From Neorhizobium galegae (GTDB lineage: Bacteria > Pseudomonadota > Alphaproteobacteria > Rhizobiales > Rhizobiaceae), in assembly GCF_017877055.1 (NCBI RefSeq), contig NZ_JAGIPG010000007.1:124001-188000 (forward strand): a stretch of DNA of 64,000 bases, written 5' to 3'. Under the pieces are notes generated by a model. That model had not been told where the DNA came from. It did not search any database and saw only the letters and a list, made by a program, of their open reading frames with translations. A program made the translations under genes and the position numbers. Below, one piece after another: positions 25,195 through 33,695 of the stretch; position 1 is the first letter of the stretch; every line of letters begins with the position of its first letter.

Positions 25195-26796
25195 ATGAAC
25201 GACTACCAGGTCATCGTTATTGGCTTCGGCCCGTCTGGAGCCATGGCTGCCAACCTCCTTGGCAAAGCCGGTATCACCACACTCTGCGTCGATCGCACCA
25301 CGGAGGTTTACGACAAGCCCCGCGCGATAGCTCTCGACCATGAAATCATGCGGCTGTTTGACAATATCGGCCTCCGCGAGGACATCGAGGGGCACGTCGC
25401 CCCCTTCGATCTCTCGGAACATTTCGGGGTCTCAGGGCAGCTATTGCGCCGTGTCGGGATGGTCGGCGCGCCCTACCCGCTCGGCTATACGCCGACCATG
25501 GTCTTTACCCAGCCGCCGGTGGAGAAAGCACTTCGAACCCATGCGGCGCAGTGGTCGAGTGTGACCGTCGCGCTCGGAACAGAAGTCACTGCTGTTTCGA
25601 ATGTCTCGGACAAGGCCGTCGTCTCATTGCGGGAGTCGGACGGGACCGAACGAAGCGTCTCGGCAGACTACGTAATCGCCTGCGACGGCGCCTCCAGCGA
25701 GACCCGTGCGCGGCTCGGCTTGACGCTGGAAGATTTGAATTTCGATGAGCCTTGGGTGGTGGTCGATGTTCTTGTCAATCCGGACAAGCTCAATCGCGTT
25801 CCAGTCAACTCGTCGCATTTCTGCAATCCCGAGCGTCCGGTGGCCTACATCGTCGGCCCTCAGAACCACCGGCGCTGGGAGATCATGTTGCGGGAGGATG
25901 AAAACCCGCGCGATGTCGAGAAGCAGGAATGGGTATGGAAATTCTTGGACCGTTGGATCACGCCGGACGATGCGACGATCTGGCGCTCGGCCGCCTACCG
26001 GTTTCATGCCCTGGTCGCCCAAAAATGGCAAGAAGGGCGCTTCTTTCTGGCCGGTGACGCCGCCCACCAGCAGCCGCCGATCCTTGGTCAGGGTATGTGT
26101 CAGGGGATGCGTGACGTCGCCAATCTCTGCTGGAAGATCGAGGCAGCCCTAAAAGACAATGCCCCGTCGGAGCTTCTCGACACCTACGGCAAGGAGCGTC
26201 GTGAACACGTTCGCGAACTGATCTTGAAGATCAAGGAGATCGGTGCGGTTCTGTGTGAACGCGATCCAGAAGCCGCAATATGCCGCGACGAGCGTATCCT
26301 GCTGGAAAGCGATGGATTGCCGAGGACGATCTTTCGCCAGTCGATCATCCCGCCAATCCGTCAAGGCCTCATCGATTCGACGAGCGGTGCCGGAACCGGC
26401 GAGCTCTTTCCGCAGCCGAAAGTGATGTCTCGCGGCAGAGAAGGACTGCTTGACACCATCTGCGGCGGCGGGTGGCGGATGATCGTCGATGCCCGTCGCT
26501 TCGGCGCGCTTTCGCCCTCTATCGCCGATAAGGCCCGCCAGCTCGGAATGACCGTACTGTATCTGGGCTCCATCGATGTTCCCTCCGATGGCGAAATCAT
26601 ACCTTTGGTCGAAGACAGCGGTATTCTCGGCCAGTGGTTCGACCAACAGAAGACAAGCGCGGCGATCGTCCGACCGGACCACTATGTCTATTCGGTCGCC
26701 ACGAGCGAAGAGAGCATCGAACGCCATCTCCACGATTTGGGCGCCCGTTTGCGGCGCGTCATTCCCCAATCGGTCACCGTAGAGCGGGTGGCTTAA
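25195..26796 (+). CDS. FAD-dependent aromatic hydroxylase, MhpA-like (copy B)
   Basis: A 533-residue class A flavoprotein monooxygenase starting MNDYQVIVIGFGPSGAMAAN. The DG motif is VIACDGASSETRAR and the GD motif is GRFFLAGDAAHQQPPILG. It is alignable with copy A (6049-7626) from end to end, with long shared stretches such as VYDKPRAIA, PYPLGYTP and QPPVE. The ATG at 25195 is chosen over 25189 because GAGATG then lies at a usable distance. It ends the rightward set; together with the VOC copy B it could hydroxylate and then open a second ring or a substituted analogue. Confidence 0.9.
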   Translation: MNDYQVIVIGFGPSGAMAANLLGKAGITTLCVDRTTEVYDKPRAIALDHEIMRLFDNIGLREDIEGHVAPFDLSEHFGVSGQLLRRVGMVGAPYPLGYTPTMVFTQPPVEKALRTHAAQWSSVTVALGTEVTAVSNVSDKAVVSLRESDGTERSVSADYVIACDGASSETRARLGLTLEDLNFDEPWVVVDVLVNPDKLNRVPVNSSHFCNPERPVAYIVGPQNHRRWEIMLREDENPRDVEKQEWVWKFLDRWITPDDATIWRSAAYRFHALVAQKWQEGRFFLAGDAAHQQPPILGQGMCQGMRDVANLCWKIEAALKDNAPSELLDTYGKERREHVRELILKIKEIGAVLCERDPEAAICRDERILLESDGLPRTIFRQSIIPPIRQGLIDSTSGAGTGELFPQPKVMSRGREGLLDTICGGGWRMIVDARRFGALSPSIADKARQLGMTVLYLGSIDVPSDGEIIPLVEDSGILGQWFDQQKTSAAIVRPDHYVYSVATSEESIERHLHDLGARLRRVIPQSVTVERVA

Positions 26797-27120
26797 GGTT
26801 AAATGCCAAACGGGACGCTGCGAAGTTTCCTTTGTTACATGCAGCTCGGAAGAGGAAATGTCGAAGAGGAAAATGCAGGCTCAATGATCGAGCCAAGGAT
26901 GGCGTGGAAGGTATATTTCGCCAGCCCCTCAGAATCGCCATGCGGCAACCCTTGACTGCAAAGTCTGTGTTATATGTCAATGCGCCGTTCGCAGGTCATC
27001 CCAGGCGCCGACGACATTAAAGTCGTGATTGCGCCGATCTTTGAAGTCACGATCGCGATGCCCAGCCGAGGCGTTGTCACGTTGTTTGGTTGAGTACGCA
27101 TGACGTGCTTTCCCTTGAAC
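26797..27120. other. Non-coding stretch before the IS6-family remnant
   Basis: I see no convincing gene in these 324 bases. The only structure is a nested dyad at 27004-27035: ACGAC and GTCGT around a six-base loop, enclosed by GGCGC and GCGCC. The stretch also holds an imperfect repeat of AAAGTCGTGATTGCG as GAAGTCACGATCGCG. It may be an eroded mobile-element boundary. Confidence 0.5.
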
Positions 27121-27530
27121 TCAGACAGCTGCTGCGGTCACAGCTTTCAACTGCGCCATTGCACGAATTCGATGAATGTGGGTGTCCAGGGCTGAGCGTT
27201 TACGGTGCGGGGCGACGAAGAGATTTCTGACCGCGGAAAAGACCGAGATGAAACGTTGCAAGCCTTCGAAAGATCGGAAACCCTGCATCACCTGCTCTCG
27301 TTTTCGGAGCGGCAGATGGGAGTTTTCCGCGCGATTGTTCAGGCCTTTGTGCGATCGATGTTCGACAGCGGACATCACATCTCGCTTCGCTTACGGCCGC
27401 CGATGGAAATCACCACTTCATCCAGGTGCCAGACATCTTTTCGGGACGGCTTCTTTCTGCGCAACCGCGTGGCGTATGCCGCTCCGAATTCCCCCCAACC
27501 TGCGCGACGCGACAAAGCGAAGCGCGGCAG
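27121..27530 (-). pseudogene. IS6-family transposase remnant with internal deletion
   Basis: Read leftward, one frame gives FGAAYATRLRRKKPSRKDVW then HLDEVVISIGG, the region around the first catalytic Asp. It is then broken, and another frame resumes AVEHRSHKGLNNRAENSHLP with the catalytic Glu and the usual C-terminus (LQRFISVFSAVRNLF). The segment holding the second Asp (about 80 residues) is deleted and the frame is shifted. The N-terminal DNA-binding region is also missing or unrecognisable. It cannot make an active transposase. It has the same orientation as the copies at 841-1796 and differs in sequence from both. Confidence 0.8.
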
Positions 27531-28050
27531 TAACCACTTGGACAGATGACGGACCGATCAGTTTGCGGCGTCCGTAATACTGACGGAGCCCGAGATGGAA
27601 GCGCTTGCGCCGCTCGCATCCTCGGTCCAAGGCGTGAGCGTGTAACTTTGGCAGGCAGCGCTGCCGGTGACGGCGCTTGTTGCGCGCATGCCCGGACCGG
27701 CCTCTCAGCGAGGCAGGTGCCGCCAGATGCCGGCGCAACAGGGCCAGCTTCTATTTCCCGATGCCGCAACGATGGATGGAGGGCTCACATGAGCATCGAC
27801 GGCGCATGATGATCACGGGGTCACAAAGCTGAAACGAGCGGGGCGAGACATTATTCAACAGCCTGGCCAGCAGTCGTTTTGCTGCCTGGTGTCGTGAGGC
27901 TTCCATACGATTTCATCGAGAACATACCCGTCGTCCGCGCGGTATCAGGATACAGGTGGTACATGCTGTATTGGATTTAGAGTGAGTCGTCCGATTGACA
28001 GCCCGCCATGTCTTCGCTGCGACCTCGCAGACCCAGATCGCGATAGAATC
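27531..28050. other. Gene-poor stretch
   Basis: About 520 bases without a recognisable gene. Short open frames exist on both strands but show no motifs, start signals or family resemblance. It is probably mobile-element debris next to the IS6-family remnant. Confidence 0.5.
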
Positions 28051-28671
28051 TCAACCCATTGAGTTCAGCACCATATCGGCAGCCAGTACCGCTTTTGAAA
28101 AATCTTGACTGTCTCCCGATGGGTCGCAGCCGAGCAATATGCGGAGAACGTCGGCACCAAGAAGACAGTCCACGTACCTGCGAGACAGGATATCGGCATC
28201 TCCGGAGAAATGAGGAAACCCGATCCTGATGACTTGCAACGCCAGTTCTTCGAAATGTTGTATGAACGCCTTGTAGGCGAGTGGTAACAGAGCCGGAAAA
28301 GAACCTGCCTCGGCGATTACAAGGCGCATCAGTGCGATGCTGTCAGGATGCAGAATCTTGAGACGCATCTCGGTGCCGCTGGTGATCAGCATCTTTCGGA
28401 CCGGCAAGTGCACGAGACTTTCATAGTATTGCCGCTCATTTTCATCGCGGGCGCGGCAAGCGTCCGTGACCGTTGCCGCAAAGAGGTCCTCCTTGCTTTC
28501 TGCAAACCTGTAAAGTGTCATGAGCGAAATAGCAGCGGCTTCAGCGACTGTTTCCATCGTGGTGCCGGCATAACCGGTTCTGATGAAACAGCGTTTGGCT
28601 GCTTCGATGATCTCGCTCTTTCGCCTCGCCATAGCCTTGGCCTTGGGGTGACTTTCCGGCCACTCACGCAT
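28051..28671 (-). CDS. TetR-family transcriptional repressor
   Basis: A 206-residue TetR protein. The N-terminal helix-turn-helix is IIEAAKRCFIRTGYAGTTME, TVAEAAAISLMTLYRFAESK, EDLF, at about residues 20 to 63; a helical ligand domain with the TetR_C-like RMLRLVIAEAGSFPALLPLA-type region follows. It is divergent from a DoxX gene, and a perfect inverted repeat lies just upstream of its start (28687-28704), so autorepression and control of doxX are likely. Confidence 0.9.
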   Translation of the reverse strand: MREWPESHPKAKAMARRKSEIIEAAKRCFIRTGYAGTTMETVAEAAAISLMTLYRFAESKEDLFAATVTDACRARDENERQYYESLVHLPVRKMLITSGTEMRLKILHPDSIALMRLVIAEAGSFPALLPLAYKAFIQHFEELALQVIRIGFPHFSGDADILSRRYVDCLLGADVLRILLGCDPSGDSQDFSKAVLAADMVLNSMG

Positions 28672-28686
28672 GCTGTTGACTCCATA

Positions 28687-28704
28687 TGATAGTCTGGACT
28701 ATCA
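28687..28704. promoter_or_regulatory. Palindromic TetR operator candidate
   Basis: TGATAGTC and GACTATCA form perfect 8-base arms around a 2-base centre, 16 bases upstream of the TetR start and about 54 bases before doxX. Size and symmetry are typical of TetR-family operators. It would control both divergent genes. Confidence 0.75.
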
Positions 28705-28757
28705 AATTCATAGTGTTCAATCACGGCGGGGTTTAACACATCCCCCTTGGAGCCAGC

Positions 28758-29159
28758 ATGAACAAGACAACTATTGTCACTTGGACCGGCCAAATCCTGC
28801 TTGCCGCGTTTTTCGGCTACGCCGGCTGGACGAAGCTGACGCAGACTCCGGAAGCCATGGCCGCGATGGGCTGGAATTGGACCCTGGAAGTTCCGACCTG
28901 GCTGATTACAATGATCGGCTCTGCAGAGAGCTTGGGTGCGATAGGCCTCATTTTACCTGTCGCACTTGGGATCCTCCCTTGGCTGACGACAGTTGCAGCC
29001 GCGGGTTTGGCCCTCCTACAATGTGCAGCGATCGCCTTTCATGTCTCTCGACAAGAGTTTTCGGTTCTGTGGCTCAATGTGATTGTCGTCGCGATCATTG
29101 CCTTGGTTCTGGCGGTACGCTTACGAACACGAGGCCCTCTTTTTAGACGTCCCGCATAA
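28758..29159 (+). CDS. DoxX-family membrane protein
   Basis: A 133-residue protein with four hydrophobic segments (TGQILLAAFFGYAGWTKL, WLITMIGSAESLGAIGLILP, LPWLTTVAAAGLALLQCAAI, VIVVAIIALVLAV). The FGYAGWTKL and GSAESLGAIGL motifs are typical of DoxX. Members are linked to thiol or quinone redox balance, but their precise reaction is unclear. The ATG at 28758 follows TTGGAG. Divergent TetR control suggests induction by a reactive compound. Confidence 0.85.
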   Translation: MNKTTIVTWTGQILLAAFFGYAGWTKLTQTPEAMAAMGWNWTLEVPTWLITMIGSAESLGAIGLILPVALGILPWLTTVAAAGLALLQCAAIAFHVSRQEFSVLWLNVIVVAIIALVLAVRLRTRGPLFRRPA

Positions 29160-29317
29160 GCAAGGTCCTTTTTGGTCGAAAAGCTGCCGCCGCATGACAG
29201 TTCTCGGAGATTTCCTCCAACCGCCGTTATCTAATCATCGACGGAAGGCCCGATTATGTGGCCTCCCGTTGTCTCCACTCAGGGCCGCACCACGTGCCGC
29301 ACAGACCGGTGCTTGAG

Positions 29318-30220
29318 CTAGGCGGCGGCGATCAACATCTCAATAAAGGCGCGAACAGCCGGATTGGTGCGTCGGCTTTGAGGCCAAACCGCAGTGACAT
29401 TGTGTCTCTCGACGGCAAATTCAGAAAGGATCGGCGTCAACCGCGCGCGCTTGACCCAGGCGGTCGCGGCAAAACTTGTGGCCATTCCTATTCCCGCGCC
29501 GGCCGCGACTGCGGTCATGACGCCTTCGCTTGCATCGACAACGATACCCGATGACGGAACGATTTCAACCTCACGCTCCCCTACCCGGAACGGCCATCGA
29601 AAAAGCTGGCCGGTGTTTTTGTAACGTAAATTGACCGTCTCGTGCTCCACCAACTCGTCAGGATGCCGCGGAGTACCATGTTCAGCCAAATATTCAGGCG
29701 ATGCGTAGCAGCACAGCCGATGCGGAGACAGACGCCGCGATAGGAGACGCGAGTCGTCAAGTTCGCCGATGCGGATAGCTAGATCAATGCCTTCAGCGAT
29801 AAGGTCGATCATCTGATCACTGAGACGCAAGTCAATCGTCACGCTTGGGTACCGCTTCCTGAACTCCGCAAGGGCTGGAGTGATGACATGCAGGCCGATT
29901 GGAAGCGACGCTGCAATTTTTAAGTTGCCGGAGGGTGCGGCGCGGGCGGCCTTTGCCACTTGCTCGATTTCTTCTGCATCGCGCAGGAGGCGAAGTGCCC
30001 GCTCATGCAATTCTCGCCCCTCGGTGGTCAGCGTCAGCGAGCGTGTCGTGCGGGTGAACAGCGAAACCCCGAGACGTTGTTCAAGGCGCTGGACGCTCTT
30101 GCTGACGGCTGAGGGGGAAATAGATAGTGATCGGGCCGCGGCCGTATAGCTTCCCAAAGACCCCGCTTTTGCAAACGCGATGAGACCCGTCAATCTGTCC
30201 AAACCGATTTGTTCCGTCAT
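29318..30220 (-). CDS. LysR-family transcriptional regulator
   Basis: A 300-residue LysR protein: FAKAGSLGSYTAAARSLSIS then PSAVSKSVQRLEQRLGVSLF is the helix-turn-helix, and the tail (RRTNPAVRAFIEML) is that of the PA2206/DsdC-like group that often regulates short-chain or quinone reductases. It is divergent from the NADP-dependent reductase at 30313, with an inverted repeat of LysR type between them. Confidence 0.9.
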   Translation of the reverse strand: MTEQIGLDRLTGLIAFAKAGSLGSYTAAARSLSISPSAVSKSVQRLEQRLGVSLFTRTTRSLTLTTEGRELHERALRLLRDAEEIEQVAKAARAAPSGNLKIAASLPIGLHVITPALAEFRKRYPSVTIDLRLSDQMIDLIAEGIDLAIRIGELDDSRLLSRRLSPHRLCCYASPEYLAEHGTPRHPDELVEHETVNLRYKNTGQLFRWPFRVGEREVEIVPSSGIVVDASEGVMTAVAAGAGIGMATSFAATAWVKRARLTPILSEFAVERHNVTAVWPQSRRTNPAVRAFIEMLIAAA

Positions 30221-30243
30221 GGAACTACTAAACGGAAATGCAG

Positions 30244-30262
30244 CCTGATTATCAATATCAGG
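30244..30262. promoter_or_regulatory. LysR-type inverted repeat in divergent promoter
   Basis: CCTGAT and ATCAGG are perfect 6-base arms around 7 bases (TATCAAT), between the LysR gene and the reductase gene. A further dyad TTCCGT/ACGGAA (30212-30217 and 30232-30237) overlaps the LysR start. Both are candidate binding sites. Confidence 0.6.
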
Positions 30263-30312
30263 ACTATTCCTTATTTGATTGGAGACAACGGAATTTCACA
30301 GACGAGGTTACA

Positions 30313-31329
30313 ATGACTGAGATGATGAAGGCAGTCCGACTGCACGAATTCGGTGGCCCCGATGTTTTAGTTTATGAGGACGCTCCTCGACCCGTGCCAG
30401 CGAGTGGCGAAGTGCTCGTCCGTGTCCACGCGGCCAGCCTCAATCCACCGGACTTTTATTTGCGTGACGGCTATCGGGCTCTGCCTCCCGAATGGCGGCC
30501 CAATGCAAAATTTCCGCTGATCCTTGGCACCGACGTATCCGGGCTCGTTGCAGCAACGGGCGAACAGGTTACGCAATTCAGTGTTGGGGATGAGGTCTAC
30601 GCCATGGTCCGCTTCCCGGACGACCTGATGAAAGGGAGTGGCGCTTATGCTGACTATGTGAGCGTGCCCGCATCGGAACTCGCAAAGAAGCCATCGGGGA
30701 TCGATCACCTCCACGCGGCCGGCGCGCCGATGTCAGCTCTTACAGTCTGGCAGTTCCTCGTGGAGCTTGGCCATGATGCACCCAACCCCTTCCAGCCATT
30801 TCCTCATGCCCCGATCCCGCTTGAGGGCAAACGTGTCCTGATCAATGGCGCAGGCGGGGGCGTCCGCCACCTGGCGGTTCAGGTTGCGAAATGGAAGGGT
30901 GCCAATGTCACTGCGGTCGCCTCTGGGAAGCACGAGACGCTTCTTCGCGAACTCGGCGCAAGCCAGTTCATCGACTACACCAAGACTTCCATCGAAGCAG
31001 TCGGACAGGATTTCTATCTGGTAATGGATGCCGTTGGTGGCCCGAACATTGAACGCTTCTTGAGCGTTATCAGGCCGGGTGGGGCTCTCTTCCTCGTCAA
31101 TCCGTTGGGCTTCTCCGGCCAGGAGGACGCTGCGAGGCGTGGGATTACCGTCTCATCCACCCAGGTCCGATCAAATGGCGCGCAACTGGCTGAAATCGGT
31201 CGATTGCTCGACGACGGCGCAATTCGAGTCGTCATCGACAGCGAGTTTCCATTGGCGGAAGCATCTGCTGCCCATCAGCGCGCTTCGCAAGGGAGCATTC
31301 AAGGCAAGATCGTACTCAAGGCGGTTTGA
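30313..31329 (+). CDS. NADP-dependent quinone oxidoreductase/alcohol dehydrogenase (MDR family)
   Basis: A 338-residue zinc-independent medium-chain reductase. N-terminal AVRLHEFGGPDVLVYEDAPR and the GroES-like VHAASLNPPDFYLRDGY are followed by the Rossmann motif KRVLINGAGGGVRHLAVQVA. It probably reduces quinones or enals with NADPH. The ATG at 30313 matches the family start; an upstream frame to 30238 has no homology. LysR control and the downstream ABM gene point to quinone or electrophile detoxification. Confidence 0.88.
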   Translation: MTEMMKAVRLHEFGGPDVLVYEDAPRPVPASGEVLVRVHAASLNPPDFYLRDGYRALPPEWRPNAKFPLILGTDVSGLVAATGEQVTQFSVGDEVYAMVRFPDDLMKGSGAYADYVSVPASELAKKPSGIDHLHAAGAPMSALTVWQFLVELGHDAPNPFQPFPHAPIPLEGKRVLINGAGGGVRHLAVQVAKWKGANVTAVASGKHETLLRELGASQFIDYTKTSIEAVGQDFYLVMDAVGGPNIERFLSVIRPGGALFLVNPLGFSGQEDAARRGITVSSTQVRSNGAQLAEIGRLLDDGAIRVVIDSEFPLAEASAAHQRASQGSIQGKIVLKAV

Positions 31330-31387
31330 TGACGCCAGGTCACATGAGTGCGGTCACCCCACTGAAGGCTCTACAACTAAGGCAGGC

Positions 31388-31690
31388 ATGATGCTGATAG
31401 TAACAGGATATATGCACACCGATCCGACTGAGGTTCCGCAATTTCTTGCGGAACTGAAGGTTCTTGCGATCGTGACGAGACAGCGGCCCGGAAACATCTC
31501 TTATGATGCGGCACTTGACAATCCCGAGACGGGTAGGCTGCTGATCACGGAACGCTGGGCCGATCAGGAGGCGCTGAGCGCTCATCTTGATGCGGAGGAG
31601 ACCAAAGCTTTCGTTGCGCGGTGGCAGGGACGCATGCGGGGCGATGTGAGGAAGTTTGACGCTTCGAATGAAAGGGGCTTGCTGGATTGA
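31388..31690 (+). CDS. Antibiotic biosynthesis monooxygenase (ABM/YgiN-like) domain protein
   Basis: A 100-residue ferredoxin-like-fold protein: MMLIVTGYMHTDPTEVPQFL, RQRPGNISYDAALDNPETGR, LLITERWADQEALSAHLDAE. YgiN-like members are quinol monooxygenases or act in quinone cycling, which suits the quinone reductase about 60 bases upstream. The ATG at 31388 is preceded by AAGGCAGG. Confidence 0.85.
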   Translation: MMLIVTGYMHTDPTEVPQFLAELKVLAIVTRQRPGNISYDAALDNPETGRLLITERWADQEALSAHLDAEETKAFVARWQGRMRGDVRKFDASNERGLLD

Positions 31691-31879
31691 AGAATTGTCT
31701 CGGTCGCCTGGCCGGGCCTGTTCAAGAGGGTATTAGACGTTGACCATGATTGCTCATCCGAGCCCACGGGAGGCCAAAGGACCTGCATCTGCAGCGGAGT
31801 TGATCCCACAAGAACACCTACATCGGCCGCTTATTCACTGACATCCCGAACGGTTTTGCGCTACCCGAACAGCCTCGCT
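31691..31879. other. Intergenic gap without recognised features
   Basis: Lies between the ABM gene and the convergent broken aldo/keto reductase gene. I see no gene, terminator or repeat here. Confidence 0.5.
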
Positions 31880-32788
31880 TTAGCAGATTGCCCCTTGGCC
31901 GACTTTGATTGCATCGAGTTCGCGCATTGCATCCTCGTCAAGCGTCACTGAACCCGCGGCGCAGTTTTCCTCGAGGTGGGCAACGCTACTCGTTCCTGGG
32001 ATGAGCAATGTATTTTCAGATTGCTTCAGTAGCCAAGCCAAACCGACCTGCGAGGGCGTCGCACCCAACCGATCTGCCACAGCGATCACTTCGGGCTGCT
32101 CGGTCACTTTCGGCATGCCCCGAACAGCACCGCCCAACGGGAAAAAAGGAACCCACGCTAAGTTGGTCTCCGCACAAAATCTGAAGACGTCCTCAAACTC
32201 CCGGTCCACAAGGCTGTAAGCATTTTGAACGCATGCGATACCGGCCGAAGAGGCCCGGCGCACGATGTCCAAGCTGACGGCGCTTAAACCGATGGTCGCA
32301 ATTTTCCCTTCTTCGCGCAATGCCACCATCGTGGCGATCTAATCTTCGATGTCGACAAGCTGGTCCCCTTTCGCAATATGTGGACCGATATCAGCGCGAC
32401 GCAGGTTAACCAAAGGGATCTGCTCCAGGCCGAGACTTTTCAGGTTTCTTTCAACGCTCGCCCGCAATTCCTCGGGTCGCTGAGCGAGCCTGATCGGAGA
32501 TCCCTGACCCGGATTCGGATCGGCGCCGAGCTTGGTCGCGACCACGACATCGGGTTCGCCTCGAAGCGCATCCCGCAGCACATGATTTACGAAGCCGTCA
32601 CCGTAGAATTCGGCCGTATCAATATGATTGACGCCGAGCGCGATAGCCCGCTTCACAAGTGCAATTGCAGCTTCGCGATCACCAGAACTATTTCGAAGCT
32701 GCATTGCGCCGTATCCCACGCGCGCGACGGAATACCGCGCAAAATTGACAGTTCCACCAAGTGACGTCGGGTGCGAGGTCTGGGTCAT
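31880..32788 (-). pseudogene. Aldo/keto reductase interrupted by a single in-frame amber codon
   Basis: The two halves are in the same frame and together make a normal-length (302-codon) aldo/keto reductase. The N-terminal half has the catalytic Asp/Tyr in NHIDTAEFYGDGFVNHVL and the Lys in VVATKLGADPNPG. It reaches TAG at 32339-32341 after QLVDIED; the frame continues IATMVALREEGKIATIGLSA, exactly as the family does, through HLEENCAAGSVTLDEDAMRE to the normal end. A CAG (Gln) to TAG change is the simplest cause. Without suppression no full protein is made. It is divergent from a TetR gene that is also broken. Confidence 0.85.
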
Positions 32789-32814
32789 ACGAGTGTCCTG
32801 TGCTAGGAATTACA

Positions 32815-32864
32815 AAACGGAATGTCCTCCGTTTCCAAATCATTAAACGGAGGCATCTCCATTT
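32815..32864. promoter_or_regulatory. Two tandem TetR-type operators
   Basis: The site AAACGGA-N6-TCCGTTT (32815-32834) is a perfect 7-base dyad. A second copy, AAACGGA-N6-TCCATTT (32845-32864), has one mismatch and begins exactly 30 bases later, close to three helical turns. They lie between the divergent aldo/keto reductase and TetR genes, as expected for operators of this pair. Confidence 0.75.
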
Positions 32865-32874
32865 GTAAAACCAA

Positions 32875-33385
32875 TTGCGACCCCGGGCAGATGCCGCACG
32901 GAACGCGGCGCGGCTCATTGCCGCCGCACGCGATGCGTTTCTGGCTGGCGGAGATAAAGTCCCTCTAGAACGGATCGCCACGATCGCCGGTGTCGGGATC
33001 GGCACCCTTCATCGACACTTCCCAAGCAGGGATCATCTGGCGGAGGCCGTCTATCGCTCCGACCTCGACGAACTGATCGCGGGAGTTCCGGAACTTATAA
33101 GCAAGACCAGTGCGCTTGAGGCGCTGCAAATATGGCTATCGCGATACATTGATGTCGCGCGAAGCCTCGACCTCAGTCACCTAGAAACGCATAGATGGAG
33201 CGCTCGCCTCCTTTATCTCTGCAGGATCTGTCGACGGCTCCATTAGGGACGATGTTCGGTCAGACGATCTCACCGTGGTTCTGTCTGGCGTTGTCGCGGC
33301 CGCGAGCTTCTCCGCTGACATAGAGCAGTTACGCCGGCTGTTGGCGATCGTGGCGACAGGGGTCAGGCGGTCCACCATCGACTGA
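32875..33385 (+). pseudogene. TetR-family regulator, frameshifted
   Basis: The first frame gives a TetR N-terminus: ADAARNAARLIAAARDAFLA, then PLERIATIAGVGIGTLHRHF, PSRDHLAEAVY. It loses family resemblance after SRYIDVARSLDLSHLETH. From about 33190 a different frame reads IDGALASFISAGSVDGSIRD then DVRSDDLTVVLSGVVAAA and ends STID at 33385, as in intact relatives. So there is a frameshift, probably with a short deletion of the middle of the ligand domain. The likely start is TTG at 32875. It may once have repressed the divergent aldo/keto reductase. Confidence 0.75.
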
Positions 33386-33409
33386 CAAATCGCCTAGGGT
33401 AAATCGGTC

Positions 33410-33575
33410 AACCAGAATTATAGGTTATCGATGGTAGTTGATCTGGAGTCGCAAATCCCCTCCCCATTATCTCTCTGAGGCCGAGTTCCCCAACGATCCG
33501 CCGCGCCGCCTGCGGCGTGACGTCGAGCATTTTCGCCACCATCCCGGCCGAATGTCGCGTCAGGCTGTATGACGG
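33410..33575 (-). pseudogene. C-terminal remnant of a DUF1612/helix-turn-helix protein
   Basis: Read leftward from about 33570, one frame gives RHSAGMVAKMLDVTPQAARR then IVGELGLREIMGRGFA, which resembles the extreme C-terminal helix-turn-helix of the rhizobial-plasmid DUF1612 (RHE_PE00001-like) family. A stop lies just upstream and the rest of the gene (about 350 residues) is absent. It marks an old rearrangement point between the stress-gene cluster and the taurine locus. The rest of 33386-33695 shows nothing recognisable. Confidence 0.5.
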
Positions 33576-33695
33576 TCGTTACCTCCTTGATAAGGACGCA
33601 ACATAGGCCAGCGTGAGCGCAAAACATTCGGACGGCTTCGAGAAAATCGGGAGATCAGCCTAGCCGCCGTCATGCAAATCTAGCCGGAGCGCCTC

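Noticed and set aside
27418..27738. 106-residue minus-strand frame upstream of the IS6-family remnant
   Set aside because: Arg/His-rich translation with no motif; it overlaps the true transposase frame at its end and is probably a shadow.
31880..32788. Read-through or amber recoding of the aldo/keto reductase
   Set aside because: No pyrrolysine context or recoding element is visible, and the position fits a Gln codon; a point mutation is simpler.
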